Below, piece after piece: positions 12,101-20,893 of a stretch of DNA of 64,000 nt; the stretch's first letter is position 1, and each line of letters starts with the position of its first letter. The stretch is from NCBI GenBank assembly GCA_037179385.1, contig CM074179.1, positions 35,365,905 through 35,429,904 of the forward strand. Reading direction: 5' to 3'. The DNA is from Holothuria scabra. Its lineage: Eukaryota > Echinodermata > Holothuroidea > Aspidochirotida > Holothuriidae. The position numbers were made by a program, and so were the translations under genes. Below the pieces are notes generated by a model. It worked only from the letters and a program-made list of their open reading frames with translations. It was not told where the DNA came from and did not search any database.

Positions 12101-14425
12101 TTCCTTAATGATTCATTCTCTTTATGTTTGTCTTTGGTTAGAGGTCGAAGAGGAAAGAAAGATCAATGTTTTTTATCCTTGATACGATCAAGTGACGGTA
12201 CACTCAAAAAAGGCCTTCTCAGACATTTGGAGAATCTTGTCAATGAGCATTGGAAAGAATTTGTGTTAGAAGTGAAAAACTGGTTTTAAAAAGATTTCCA
12301 ATTCAGTCCTCTCTTCAAATTCATTACCTGTAATGAATATTGTAACTTTTCAATTGTTGAAAAAATGTAAATGATGCCACTGAGATTCGAAACAACGAAA
12401 GGTACTTTCTATGGATGTAATGTATATCATCGCTATTGTCAATAAATGACATCATGAACGTAATTGCAGAAGCTTTACCGAAGCAGAACACGTATAATTA
12501 AAGACCCTTCCATTAAAATTGGAGCATTTTTGAAATATATTTGAGCACCTTTTGGCATTAAAAATATTTACTCGAAGTTCCTGAGCCATTAATAAACAGT
12601 TATTAAGTGAGGCATTGGTGTAGCAAGGTATTTTGAAAATTAAAGCAGCACTTGGTATTATCAATTAAGTAACAATAAATTACTACTTTCCTCTTGCTTA
12701 CACAATTGACTCGGTACCATCTCAAAACAGGCATTACAATAACCACCCGAACGTTGCGATTAACATTCTTATCGTATTGAATAATTTATAGTGATGCAGT
12801 AAATTAAGTGGAGTTTGAAGGCTCTGTTTCGGATCGATTAGTCTGTGTCGGACCGGTCTCATCCTTTTTTAAGTGTTGCTGGTGATAACTGGATCACCCT
12901 GATTACAGTAATCGGTTAATTCTTGCAACTTACAAAATGGGATTTTCAACCAGTAACATCACAAGTTTTATGTTAATTTTCATACTTTTTGGGGGGCAGC
13001 AAGTTTTCACTTTTATGGGCCTACGTTTCCAATACAATGATTAGAGATGTTTCCTTTGCACTGGGAGAGATGGGCTCGGGTAAAATTTTAAAAGAAACCT
13101 GTCATTCGTTTTGCTTTAAATTGGTAATTGGAATTTCTGTTGGCAAAGAGCCGTAAGTTTGCTCTATTGTTCCCGTTGTGATATACCTTAAACAAACACG
13201 TATGTACACATAACACTTGGCTTGGATGTTCTTTAGACAAAGACATTAAACCAGATAATGTTGCACAGGAAAATAGTTAAACGCCTAATTGACTGCCAAG
13301 TACCATGGTGAATAATGAAATGACCGATATGTTTCTAGTGCAGCAGGATTCTAATACAGTATGAATATTTTTGTCTCAATTTTCATGGTACACATTTAAA
13401 ATGAGTCTTTGCAATAAAACTATTTTTGGAAAATAACGAGAAATAGTAATAATTCAATGCAATCTCTAATAGAACACTTCTCATCATGACGAGATTTATT
13501 TTATAGCATTTGTAGATTGACTGTAATGATCTGTTTTTCTTTGTTAAAGATATGTTTTGTAGAAATTGTAGATTGACTGTATAAAAGAAATAAAAAACAT
13601 TCCTCGTCACTTTACACATTTTGAAGCCATTTCATCTCCCCATTACCAAAAAGTTACAGATCTTGAAGTTTGAATCAACCTTAGCTGATCAATCCTAGAT
13701 GATTTTCATAACATTCTGTGTCATATCTTTCTTTGAGAAAGTTTCTGGAGCATTCGCTAAGAAATTATAGCACAGATCAATAGCCTTATTGAAGCCATTG
13801 CCATAGGGTGGAGTTCATCCTGTAAACGAATGATTAGTCTTTTACTTTTGAACCACACCCATGTGACGTCTAAGTTCAGTTTACCATCAATATAAAATAT
13901 TTTCATGCTTTTTAATTAATTTCCTTTCAGCGCTCTTCTCAACAACCGTGCTTGTTGCGGAAGTAAATATCGGAGGCAATATATACACCTCTTGAAATAC
14001 AGTTTTACGATCAAACCAACATAAGTATGAAGATATCCGAGATACACGCGAACTGACAGTTGAACAAATTATTATTTTACTGTGCCTATTGTAAGAACAA
14101 GAAGGATAAGTGTTGGGTTTATGTTCGGATTTCAAATTCCTCTGAAAACAAAATCTATTTTTTCAGAATGAGGAAACTTTACTAATATGGCTTCACTACA
14201 AATAAATTATCATTTTAACAAAATTCCATTTTTTTTTTCCAATCGCTCTTTATTTATCCTTTTCGCCTGCACACTTTTCACTATATTTTCTTTCAAAGGA
14301 CGGATTCATACCTTAAAAACGTTCTAAATGAGATTGAAACTTTAACTTACCGTTTGTTGTAACAGATTAAGGAATCCAGTCAGAACACAAAATGAGTAAA
14401 AACAGAAACGCATCTCACTAATCAT
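2692..14425 (-). CDS. Gene A: secreted fibrinogen-related protein, half-FBG/TIL/EGF/TIL/EGF/FBG, 9 exons
   Basis: Nine exons join to one open frame of 728 residues plus TAA: 14351-14425, 10151-10190, 9113-9276, 7890-8154, 7492-7697, 6688-7053, 5964-6299, 5223-5490, 2692-3158. All internal boundaries are GT/AG and the phases agree. Domains: signal peptide 1-25; partial fibrinogen domain about 50-181, lacking its C-terminal subdomain; TIL about 188-243; EGF-like about 258-306; TIL about 310-362; EGF-like about 380-427; full fibrinogen domain about 433-728, ending MKVRPL. Fibrinogen-related proteins are secreted recognition lectins in invertebrates, and TIL modules are typically serine-protease inhibitors, so an extracellular immune or coagulation-like role is plausible but inferred. 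Gene B conserves exons 2-9. A minus-strand AATAAA (2108-2113), shared with gene B, is a weak polyA candidate. Exons 1 and 2 rest mainly on splice logic and paralogue conservation. Confidence 0.85.
3305..3385. repeat. Degenerate CTAT microsatellite
   Basis: Repeated ATCTATCT units with interruptions, in the intron between exons 8 and 9 of gene A. Confidence 0.6.
4147..4262. repeat. Exact 58-bp tandem duplication
   Basis: 4147-4204 is repeated immediately at 4205-4262, beginning GGGATTTGGTGCATTATTC in both. It lies in the intron between exons 8 and 9 of gene A, and the identity implies a recent event. Confidence 0.9.
5223..5490 (-). CDS. Gene A exon 8: core of fibrinogen domain 2
   Basis: The acceptor TTTACGAAG leads into VLQRRVPDSTRDFYLSW, then SSYKRGFGELDEDFWLGND, KIHYLTSQRDYQLRIDMID and YRMTVLGSYSGNAG, ending phase 1 at GTTAGT. 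This is an unmistakable fibrinogen C-terminal domain core. The gene B counterpart has the same length and differs at 7 residues. Confidence 0.93.
5964..6299 (-). CDS. Gene A exon 7: EGF-like module and start of fibrinogen domain 2
   Basis: This exon encodes 112 residues, phase 0-0. The acceptor TACTGCAG leads into VGESYINSQCSQRCSC, and the EGF-like part runs through ARCTSTVDGGRCSCNTGF and GDGETC. The fibrinogen start follows: RCRRPVDCDEVPSTDGYSG, SGLYYILPSN, FRVYCNISEGRWT, with a GTATGC donor. The residues at the end join directly to VLQRR in exon 8, the usual W-T-V-x-Q-R-R junction of fibrinogen domains. Confidence 0.9.
6688..7053 (-). CDS. Gene A exon 6: EGF-like plus second TIL module
   Basis: This symmetric 0-0 exon encodes 122 residues. 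The first half is EGF-like (CSTQCSCSESGLTC, CHPNARC, GRCACNTGFIGDGRDC). The second half is a TIL module (CPTNMIYTNCTCERTC, CQNNCQETSRCVCPNGF, DCVPLEECPCY) closely resembling exon 5. The acceptor is TTTTATAG and the donor is GTAAAT. Because it starts with ATG at an intron boundary it can be mistaken for a separate small gene. Confidence 0.9.
7492..7697 (-). CDS. Gene A exon 5: first TIL (trypsin inhibitor-like) module
   Basis: This exon encodes 69 residues (phase 1 in, phase 0 out, GTAAAT donor). Cysteines are spaced as in TIL domains: CPSNMIYTNCSCEKTC, then CQNNCQEEERCTCPDGF, then DCVNPEECRCYY. It is followed by ANKVIP. The module could inhibit a serine protease, as other TIL domains do. The reactive loop cannot be assigned with confidence from sequence alone. 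Confidence 0.88.
7890..8154 (-). CDS. Gene A exon 4: middle of fibrinogen domain 1
   Basis: The acceptor CAACAG leads into VIMRRQDGSLLFTRNW, then VDYEKGFGFLSSEFFLGNEK, YLTNQQRYQLRMD, a single site NGS, and YSLASLGEADITPG, ending phase 1 at GTATGT. The exon stops where fibrinogen domains normally continue into the calcium/ligand subdomain. The following intron is only 192 bp and contains no such exon, so domain 1 is truly truncated in this model. Confidence 0.9.
9113..9276 (-). CDS. Gene A exon 3: N-terminal part of fibrinogen domain 1
   Basis: This exon encodes 55 residues and enters at phase 1 after an ATAG acceptor. Typical fibrinogen-domain start features are visible: PRDCKEVLDQCSG, SGVYVIKPDG, FEVYCDNS and WGWT, followed by a GTGAGT donor at phase 0. 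The split first codon is completed only by the base left over from exon 2, which supports the exon 2-3 join. Confidence 0.85.
10151..10190 (-). CDS. Gene A exon 2: 40-nt linker exon
   Basis: A polypyrimidine tract followed by AAAATGCAG forms the acceptor, and GTAAGT is the donor. The 40 nt encode EGNVGRTSVTTGK plus one base (phase 0 to phase 1). The same 40-nt exon with both splice sites is found at 63210-63249 (minus) and 33319-33358 (plus), which is the main argument that it is real. It is too short to be found by ORF length. Confidence 0.65.
10380..10590. repeat. Second interspersed repeat family, block A copy
   Basis: This sequence is shared with 63405-63640 through duplication. It is also related to 50560-50735 through the GGCTGGGGGTTGT and GTCGTTAAATC motifs. 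The type of short repeat is not established. Confidence 0.4.
10898..10980 (-). mobile_element. tRNA-like head of a SINE
   Basis: On the minus strand the B-box-like GGGTTCGAATCCC is followed by GGGTCGTACCAAAGACAT, the same head/body junction as in the SINE at 47200-47377. The rest of the body is diverged. It lies inside the first intron of gene A. Confidence 0.5.
11866..11976 (+). mobile_element. SINE 3' part
   Basis: Contains GGAAAACAAGCCAGTGGGCC, AGGCCGTGACCGGCTCGACT and a tail of ATCTAACTA type. These elements are shared with copies at 28540, 38215 and 50925. Confidence 0.6.
14351..14425 (-). CDS. Gene A exon 1: signal peptide
   Basis: This exon encodes 25 residues starting MISEMRFCFYSF, with a hydrophobic core (CVLTGFLNLL), and ends phase 0 at a GTAAGT donor. 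A second in-frame ATG lies four codons in and corresponds to the ATG of the related exon at 41306-41368, so translation may start at either one. It lies 4.2 kb upstream of exon 2. About 140 bp of upstream sequence is also conserved with the 41.3 kb copy. Confidence 0.72.
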
Positions 14426-14570
14426 TTTAAGTACAATAACCAAAACCGATTTTTGAGCCGAACACACTTCGAGTTATGAGCGCCTAGACAGTGTAGGAAG
14501 TACTGCTAAGCAGAGCAGTTGTGATGTTGCTCCATTTTATTCCATCAAACTGACTAAAGTAAGGGTGCTC
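14426..14570 (-). promoter_or_regulatory. Conserved upstream region of gene A exon 1
   Basis: Stretches here, such as ATGGAGCAACATCACA and a TTCGGCTCAAAAATCGG-like block, are kept upstream of the orphan exon at 41306. A GGAATAAAATGG sequence (about 14530-14541) could act as a TATA-like element but is not conserved. It may be 5' UTR or promoter. Confidence 0.3.
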
Positions 14571-16128
14571 CGTACATAATACAAAGTTCTTGCAAATGGC
14601 CATTGGATGGTCAAAATGCTTTACTAGTCTTCGTGTGTGTTTTTCTCTAAGCATCTCTTATTGTCATCCTTACCAGGACATACTCTGGAGATAACCAGGG
14701 TAAAAAGTCAGCATCTTTTCGTTACGTCGATTATTAAACTGTCATACTACTGGAAAGATGTGTTATTTTAAATAACTTATAAACAAAATCAAGCAATTAG
14801 TTTTATTACTATTAGCTTCAACAAAAGCAATATTGTGAACTTGTTGACATTCTAGCCTAGCATGATAGAAATATTGTGAATTCCAGTTAATGCTGAGGAA
14901 AACGAACATTTTGTGCTCGAAAAATTGTGTATTTTTTCTTAAATTAACAAATTCTGAAAATGTTGCTCATCACCAAGTAGGAACAGCGGTTTCCACAATT
15001 TTATCAGTCAAGATAATAATATAAATGATTACGTGGGTTCATGATAAGTCCGAAGGGATAAACACAAGTTCAACTTTTTTACATAGTTTCCTTCTCTCTA
15101 GATTTTTCTCATTTCAGTAACTAGCATCGTACGGTCCAATTCTCAGGTCTGTAGCCAGACAAGGTACGGTACCAAAGAGACTGTGTTATCTTCCCAAGGG
15201 GAGATTTTTTCAGGGGAAGGAGGACATACGTGAACAAATGTACCTAATCAATGATGAACGTCTCCTTGGTGGATAAAAAATGAAGGGGGATTAGTCAACC
15301 CTCCTCCCTTTGGCTACAACCCTGTCAATTGCGTCAAACCCCTAGCTTTACAGGAGGCATTGTACCTGGCACAGATACAAACAAAACACAAAGAGGTGTC
15401 ATTTTCAAACTTAAATTGAACGTTTAATGTTTTTCTATCGTTACGGTAGTTACAGACAATTAAGCGAATACTATAAAAATGTCAGCTCAGAAATTTTAAA
15501 AGCCAAACTAAATCGATAAGTACTCACTAATGAAACATGGATTTGTAAATGCAATTTTTTACGTTTAAAATGAGCTTAGCTTGAAAGGAAGTATTTTAGT
15601 GGCTTAATTAGTTTCCAAATGAATCTCAAACTATAAAAAATTGGTTCAAATGTATTGCAGTTATGCCAAGTAAATGAAATTAAAAAGGACTGGAATAGAA
15701 TTACAAATTTCCAGACAAATCTGTCAAATTATTGATGTTTCGGTCAAAAACATAACATATGAAATGTGTACCTCGTGTTCCTCAATTAACCAAAAAGGTG
15801 GTTATAATACAACCCAGCGTTGCTTCTTGATATTTTCAGCAGTAAGTTACACCCATAGTCATTGTTTAGGCTGTGTACACCTGATAGAAATTTCAAGGTA
15901 ATCTTGTTATTCGCGGTTTTCCATCGTTGAAAAATCTGCCAAGTCATAATGCTCTCGGCCAAGTCGTGACGCCCAATTTCATGAGACGAACTTTCTCATG
16001 ATGCTAACAGTGTGTTTGGACGTTCCCCTGGCAGTGTCTTTGTTTTTTGTCTTTCAATTTGAATATTGTGAAGACACAAAGAACGGAGAACTGGAATTCC
16101 AAAAGGAATTTAATATAAAATTACTCCA
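14571..16128. other. Intergenic, no gene recognised
   Basis: AT-rich sequence. Up to about 15000 it resembles 41500-42000. No supported ORF, RNA gene or clear element follows. Confidence 0.5.
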
Positions 16129-17156
16129 CACTGTAAAAAAAGTTGTATATTTTAAGTGAAACCGCTGACAGCAATATTGCCAACAAAAAAAGCGTTAATT
16201 TTACAGTCAACTGTAAACAAAATAACGCAAATTTTGTAGAATTTACAGTGATTCAGTTGCAAATTTTACAGCAAAAATTTTGTGAGCTGTACTATGTAGA
16301 AGTACAGAAAGACGATAAAACTGTTTTGAACTATGATTGTTATGCCGCACCCAGCAGAATAAATACAGTACATTATTTTGCCAATGTCCCTTCGTGTCTC
16401 GGGCATGAGATCCAAGTCCACGCGCGTTTTTCTAAAAGTCCCCTCGACTCTCTGGCGAAGAGCCAAGGGGCGAAAACCAAACATATACTCCCGGAGGAGT
16501 TCTGCTCCCTTAAGGAGCTAAACGTCCCAAATGGACAATTACGCCCTCCAAAGGGCAAACATGCGTGGTCCTGCTCTAAACTGGCTGAATAGAACAGAAG
16601 CCACACCCTGGATGCAGTTTAACGTCATGCCCAGGATCCAAGTCCACGAGCGGCTCTCATAATTGGGTTTGTAGACATTGTGTTAACTGTGTATAATAAC
16701 ACTATGCTTTATGGACCACGTCTATCACAGGCTGGTTATTATGAATAACTTTACTACACAGTTTTTAATGAAATACAGTTCATACATCTCAATTTTCTTT
16801 ACCTGTATTGATTAACTACTTATTCTTTTTCCCAAAACTGTTTTTTCCCTACAGATCCTATTCGGATAGGCCTGACCTAAGCATAAATTAACAATTTTTA
16901 ATGCAAAATTTTGGCCACGCCCACTTAAGTAGCTAACAGGAGTTTAGGTCAGTTTGAACTAATCTGAAGGTTACACAGTGCTTTATTGTGATATCACTAA
17001 TAACCTTTACCCTGTTTGCAGTGTAAACTTTTAAAAAGTTAGATATCCTGCTAATTTGCATAATTGAAAATTTTTTTGCGATAAACACAAAATACAGAAA
17101 ATATGCTGTAAATTTTACAGGAATTTGTTGTAGATTTTACAGTTTCTTTTACAGTG
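16129..17156. mobile_element. CACTG-ended non-autonomous DNA element, 1.03 kb
   Basis: It begins CACTGTAAAAAAAGTTGTA and ends TTTCTTTTACAGTG, an inverted terminal match of about 10 bases with degenerate TTTACAG subterminal copies inside. No transposase is evident, and the 149-codon ORF at 16143 has no recognisable domain. The flanks offer only a CA dinucleotide as target duplication. The ends resemble CACTA-type elements. The family is not certain. Confidence 0.6.
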
Positions 17157-17225
17157 CATTCTATCCGATAATATATATGCGTAAATTAAAATACATCGAT
17201 TTGATGTTAGTAGCCTGCCGTTTCT

Positions 17226-17434
17226 GACGACGGCGACTATTACACGTATAGAAATTATAAATGTTGCGAAGAAAGCAATTACGGAAACTGCCGCTTAAAG
17301 TCATTCAGTTGCGCATTTTCAAATTTGAATGGTAAAAAGAGTGGTTATAAGGGTGAAATCATACTATATTGTGGTCCGGTCTATCCGGAAACGATTGTGG
17401 AATCAAGTACCCAGAAATGAAAGTGCGCCCTCTT
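17226..17434 (+). pseudogene. Fibrinogen C-terminal exon remnant, plus strand
   Basis: One frame reads DDGDYYTYRNYKCCEESN, YGNCRLKSFSCAFSNLNG and KKSGYKG. After a 2-nt shift near 17357-17364 another frame reads LWSGLSGNDCGIKYPEM and KVRPL. This matches the last part of exon 9 of genes A and B. There is no stop after PL, no splice acceptor, and the WWY region is missing. It starts just after the CACTG element, which may have cut off its upstream part. Confidence 0.75.
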
Positions 17435-18428
17435 CATTCGTGCCAAACTATTAACACGGCTTGGTTATTATCTCTTCACCTAATATTTATCGTAACGTAA
17501 TTGGCAATGCGTTTAACTTCATTGATTCAAGATATGGAAGATAAAACAAAAGTGACTTTTAAAAATGAGTATGGCATTCAACTCATTCACCTGCTTGAAA
17601 ACGCCATGGTTCTCAAGCTTGAAAGAATATCAATGTGTCACTCTGAGACCGTTTGATCTTCATATGTTCCTATTGTTTTTTGTTTGTTTTTTCTTCTCAA
17701 AAGATAAAAAAGTAAGTTACATTAATAAATCACATAAACGTGCAGAGTATTGTCGCACATCAATCTCTCTTTATTTAAATTTGCTCTCATGATAAATCCT
17801 TAAAAAATTACAAGAAAACTACATAACCCGGTATAGAGAAAGCATACGGTTTAGTAATTGCAGCTGTACAACTGGGATTCCAAAACTTGTAAATTCCCTT
17901 CAATTACAGAAAAAAATGTTTAAGACGTCCTCCTAAAAGGACTTTACAAGGCACTACCTCCATCTGGTAGTAAAGGAACACCAAGTATTGATTATGCTAA
18001 TTCAGATTTATTATTTAGAATGCTGACACTTACGTTGAGGCAAGTTTTAATTCAATAAAAAGAAACATTTTCAGCAGAGACCTTGTTATCAATCAAACCG
18101 TCAGATGTTAAAAGTTTTTATGTTTCAATATGCTTGAAATTGAACAAAGTATTGCGATGTCGTCATTTCTTCTGGTTTCTTATCTTTCATTCGTCTACGT
18201 TCTTTATTGCATAAGGGTCCGTGATTTGATTACTTCATTTTAATCGCGTTTCTTTTTTTCAAATTCACTTTAGTGATTCCAATTTTCCTCAAATTGGATA
18301 ACGTTTGTTCGAGACATAACGTCATTGCCTTTTTAATCATTTTTCTTTAATTTCAAAAGATTCTTACAAAGCCATTTAATGCAAATACACTTTTGTACAC
18401 TTTGTCAAGTCTAAAACCCCTCCCCCGC
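17435..18428. other. Intergenic, no gene recognised
   Basis: AT-rich, with only short fortuitous ORFs. It separates the exon remnant from the hAT-like element. Confidence 0.5.
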
Positions 18429-20893
18429 CAGGGGTGGCGCCAGGATTTGCCCGACAGGGGGACCATGCTCCCCGACAGGGGGGCCAGCATTTCGATTCCC
18501 CGACAAAAGCAGTGAGTTAGTTCCAGTGGGACGTGACTTGGTAGAATTTGAGGCGCGCGAAGCGTGCCGAAATTTTTGGCCTTTTTTTCAACAAATATTT
18601 AAAAATCTGGAGTGATTTTTAGAAGAACAAGTTTTTAAAGAAAATTTTACTTTTGTAAGGACCATTAAAAATATGGGGTGTTTATTGAAGAATCTGTCCT
18701 CCATATGGGCAAAATCAAAAACGTTACATAGGCGACAGCTTGAATTCTGTAAGGGTTACACATTTCATCGTACTAGGCCTAGGTACTAAGGCTTTCAGAC
18801 GAAACTTGAAATTTTCCCGAAACATTTTCCCTTTTGAACGGAAATTTGAAAATTAACAGCTTATCACATTGGAGAAGTTTTAGAATTTTATGAAAAAAAA
18901 ATTGTTTTTTGGGTAAGATTACAATGAAAAATTTGGGCTTTCTATTCATTGATATGCGTGTCAGGAGCAATTGTCGGAGTGGTTAAGAGCGTTCGCTTGG
19001 GTGTTTTATTGTACGGAGTATCCATCGAAAATGAAAAAGTTTGCCATGCTTAACAAATATTACAGAATCCGAAGGTTATATTGGTAGACCTGTAATTTTA
19101 TGACAGATTTGGGGGGCTTTTGGAAGAATCTGACCCTCTATTGAGAAAAATCAAGTAGGAGGTGATTTGTAGTTTTGTTGGCGTTTCTGAATAACATCAT
19201 GGAGACTAAGGCTCTCGGAATTTTCCTCGCGGAAAAATTTTGGCTTCCCATTTATTTCAAGTTTTATATTTGGTATATTGACAAATGCGTACGGGAGTGT
19301 TTCAATTTGGTGGAGGCAGAATAGTCTATTTTGTCTGAAAAATGTAATCCTGCCCGAAAACTAACTAGAAATGCACAGAAATTTTTCCAAGGCTCGTAAC
19401 CAGAAACAAAGCATTCTTTACTTTAAGCTTCCTTCGCTATAAAATTTTCACTTCATATTGCCCTCAATCAAAGAATGATTTGCAAGCATGCATTGTTCTG
19501 ATGAGTAATCTGTGCGACCAAAACACTATCAAAGCGGAGCGTCATCATAAGTTAGCGCGGAGCGTATTGAAAATTTAAAAATATCTAACCCTCAGACAGC
19601 CGGAAATTGCATTTCCCAGACTTGTAACTAGAAATGAAGCATCCGTTATTTATGAAAGTCTCAATCCAATAGAAAAAAAAACCCAACTTGCTATGTGATC
19701 AGAAAATAACCAGATAAAAGGTAACGCTGCAAATAAATGAAACATTTGGTCTTGTCTTTTTCTCGGGAAAAAACTGTGCAACCGAATTGAAAACGTACCA
19801 GCTTTTGACTCTATCATGACTACTCGCTGTATTCAATTGTTATTGCAATTTTCTGTGTGACTATCCGAACTCCCGACAATAAATGATGTTACTTCCGACG
19901 TCTTTGGAAATATGTCACGTTACAACAAGGTGGCCTCAAATGAGTTTTCAGTCAGACTTATAAATACAGGAGACATTCCCACACTTATGTTAATCATAAT
20001 GTGCAACTTTGTAAGGAAAACTAGTAAAGCAAAATCAAGAAGATCGTCTGGGGACTAACGTTTATCGAGCTTACATCTTTTATCGTGGGCCTATAGATGA
20101 CGGCTCCCCGACGAAACTGGATCTTCTCAACGACAGGGAAAGGGCAGCCTTCTCCGACGGGGGTGTGGCCCCTGGTCCCCCACTGGTGCCACCCTTGGTT
20201 ACGTCTGCAAGTGGAATTACCAGCTCCCTGGTCTGCAACACAATTCTTGGTTATGGGTGACCTTACGCGCACGGATTTAAAGGGGCTCATTGAGTTGATA
20301 TTGATAACTTAATGAGAGTGTTTTAGGGTTAACACCACATGACAATGCTTACAGTTAGCATAATGAGTCAAATTTCAAATCCAATAGTCATGGAAAAAGT
20401 GGAAATTTTGAATTTTGTGGTGTCCTGACTTATAACGGTTTTGTGTATAATTTGAAAAAGTGTCTGGTCACGAATTTTTAAAAACTGGACTGAACCGTCC
20501 AGTACTCACTGATAAAGCAGTTATTTGTAAGTAGGATATGGGTACTGTCTAAGTTTGACCATTTGTCATTTGTATGTGGAGAAAACTAGAAAGCTTTGGA
20601 GAAATTTGTTGTTTCTCATGAACCAACTCAATGGGCCTCTTTAAAATGGGAAAAGGTACGTGTAATGAGTTTTAGGAGGGGTATGAACTATGAGCTATGA
20701 GGAGTAATTGAATTGTATTAAAATAGTGTTATAAAAGAAAAAATGATGTTCAACATCACCCATCCAGAAAATTCACCCAGTGCGGGTTTTTTTTTTATAA
20801 CTTTGTTTTATTTTTTTACGCCTCCCGACGAAACGGCCGACCTTCCCCGACGGGAGGGGGGCATGGCCCCGGACCCCGCTGGTGTCACCCCTG
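18429..20893. mobile_element. hAT-like non-autonomous transposon, 2.46 kb
   Basis: The left end is CAGGGGTGGCGCCAG and the right end, inverted, is CAGGGGTGACACCAG. The 8-bp flanks are TCCCCCGC and TCCCCTGC, a target duplication with one mismatch, as expected for hAT. The interior contains further CCCCGACAGGGG-like segments near 18470 and 20100-20200, perhaps nested or subterminal repeats, and a GCGCGAAGCGTGCC motif also seen near 35740, 30790 and 54230. There is no transposase-length ORF. Confidence 0.7.

Larger units (their letters stand above)
795..15000. repeat. Segmental duplication block A
   Basis: This block carries gene A and its flanks. It is repeated in the same orientation from about 54290 to the right edge, with exons, introns and the 3' flank recognisable (for example 831-1052 against 54330-54520, 1870-2060 against 55220-55430, 10370-10590 against 63405-63640). 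The offset is about 53.4 kb and is changed by indels. Block boundaries are approximate. Confidence 0.8.

Noticed and set aside
16143..16592. 149-codon plus-strand ORF
   Set aside because: It lies inside the CACTG element, has no recognisable domain, and overlaps two ORFs on the other strand.
18969..19030. tRNA-Ser/Leu-like stretch containing GGAGTGGTTAAGAGCG
   Set aside because: It resembles only a D-arm/A-box region; no B box, anticodon arm or acceptor pairing was found.
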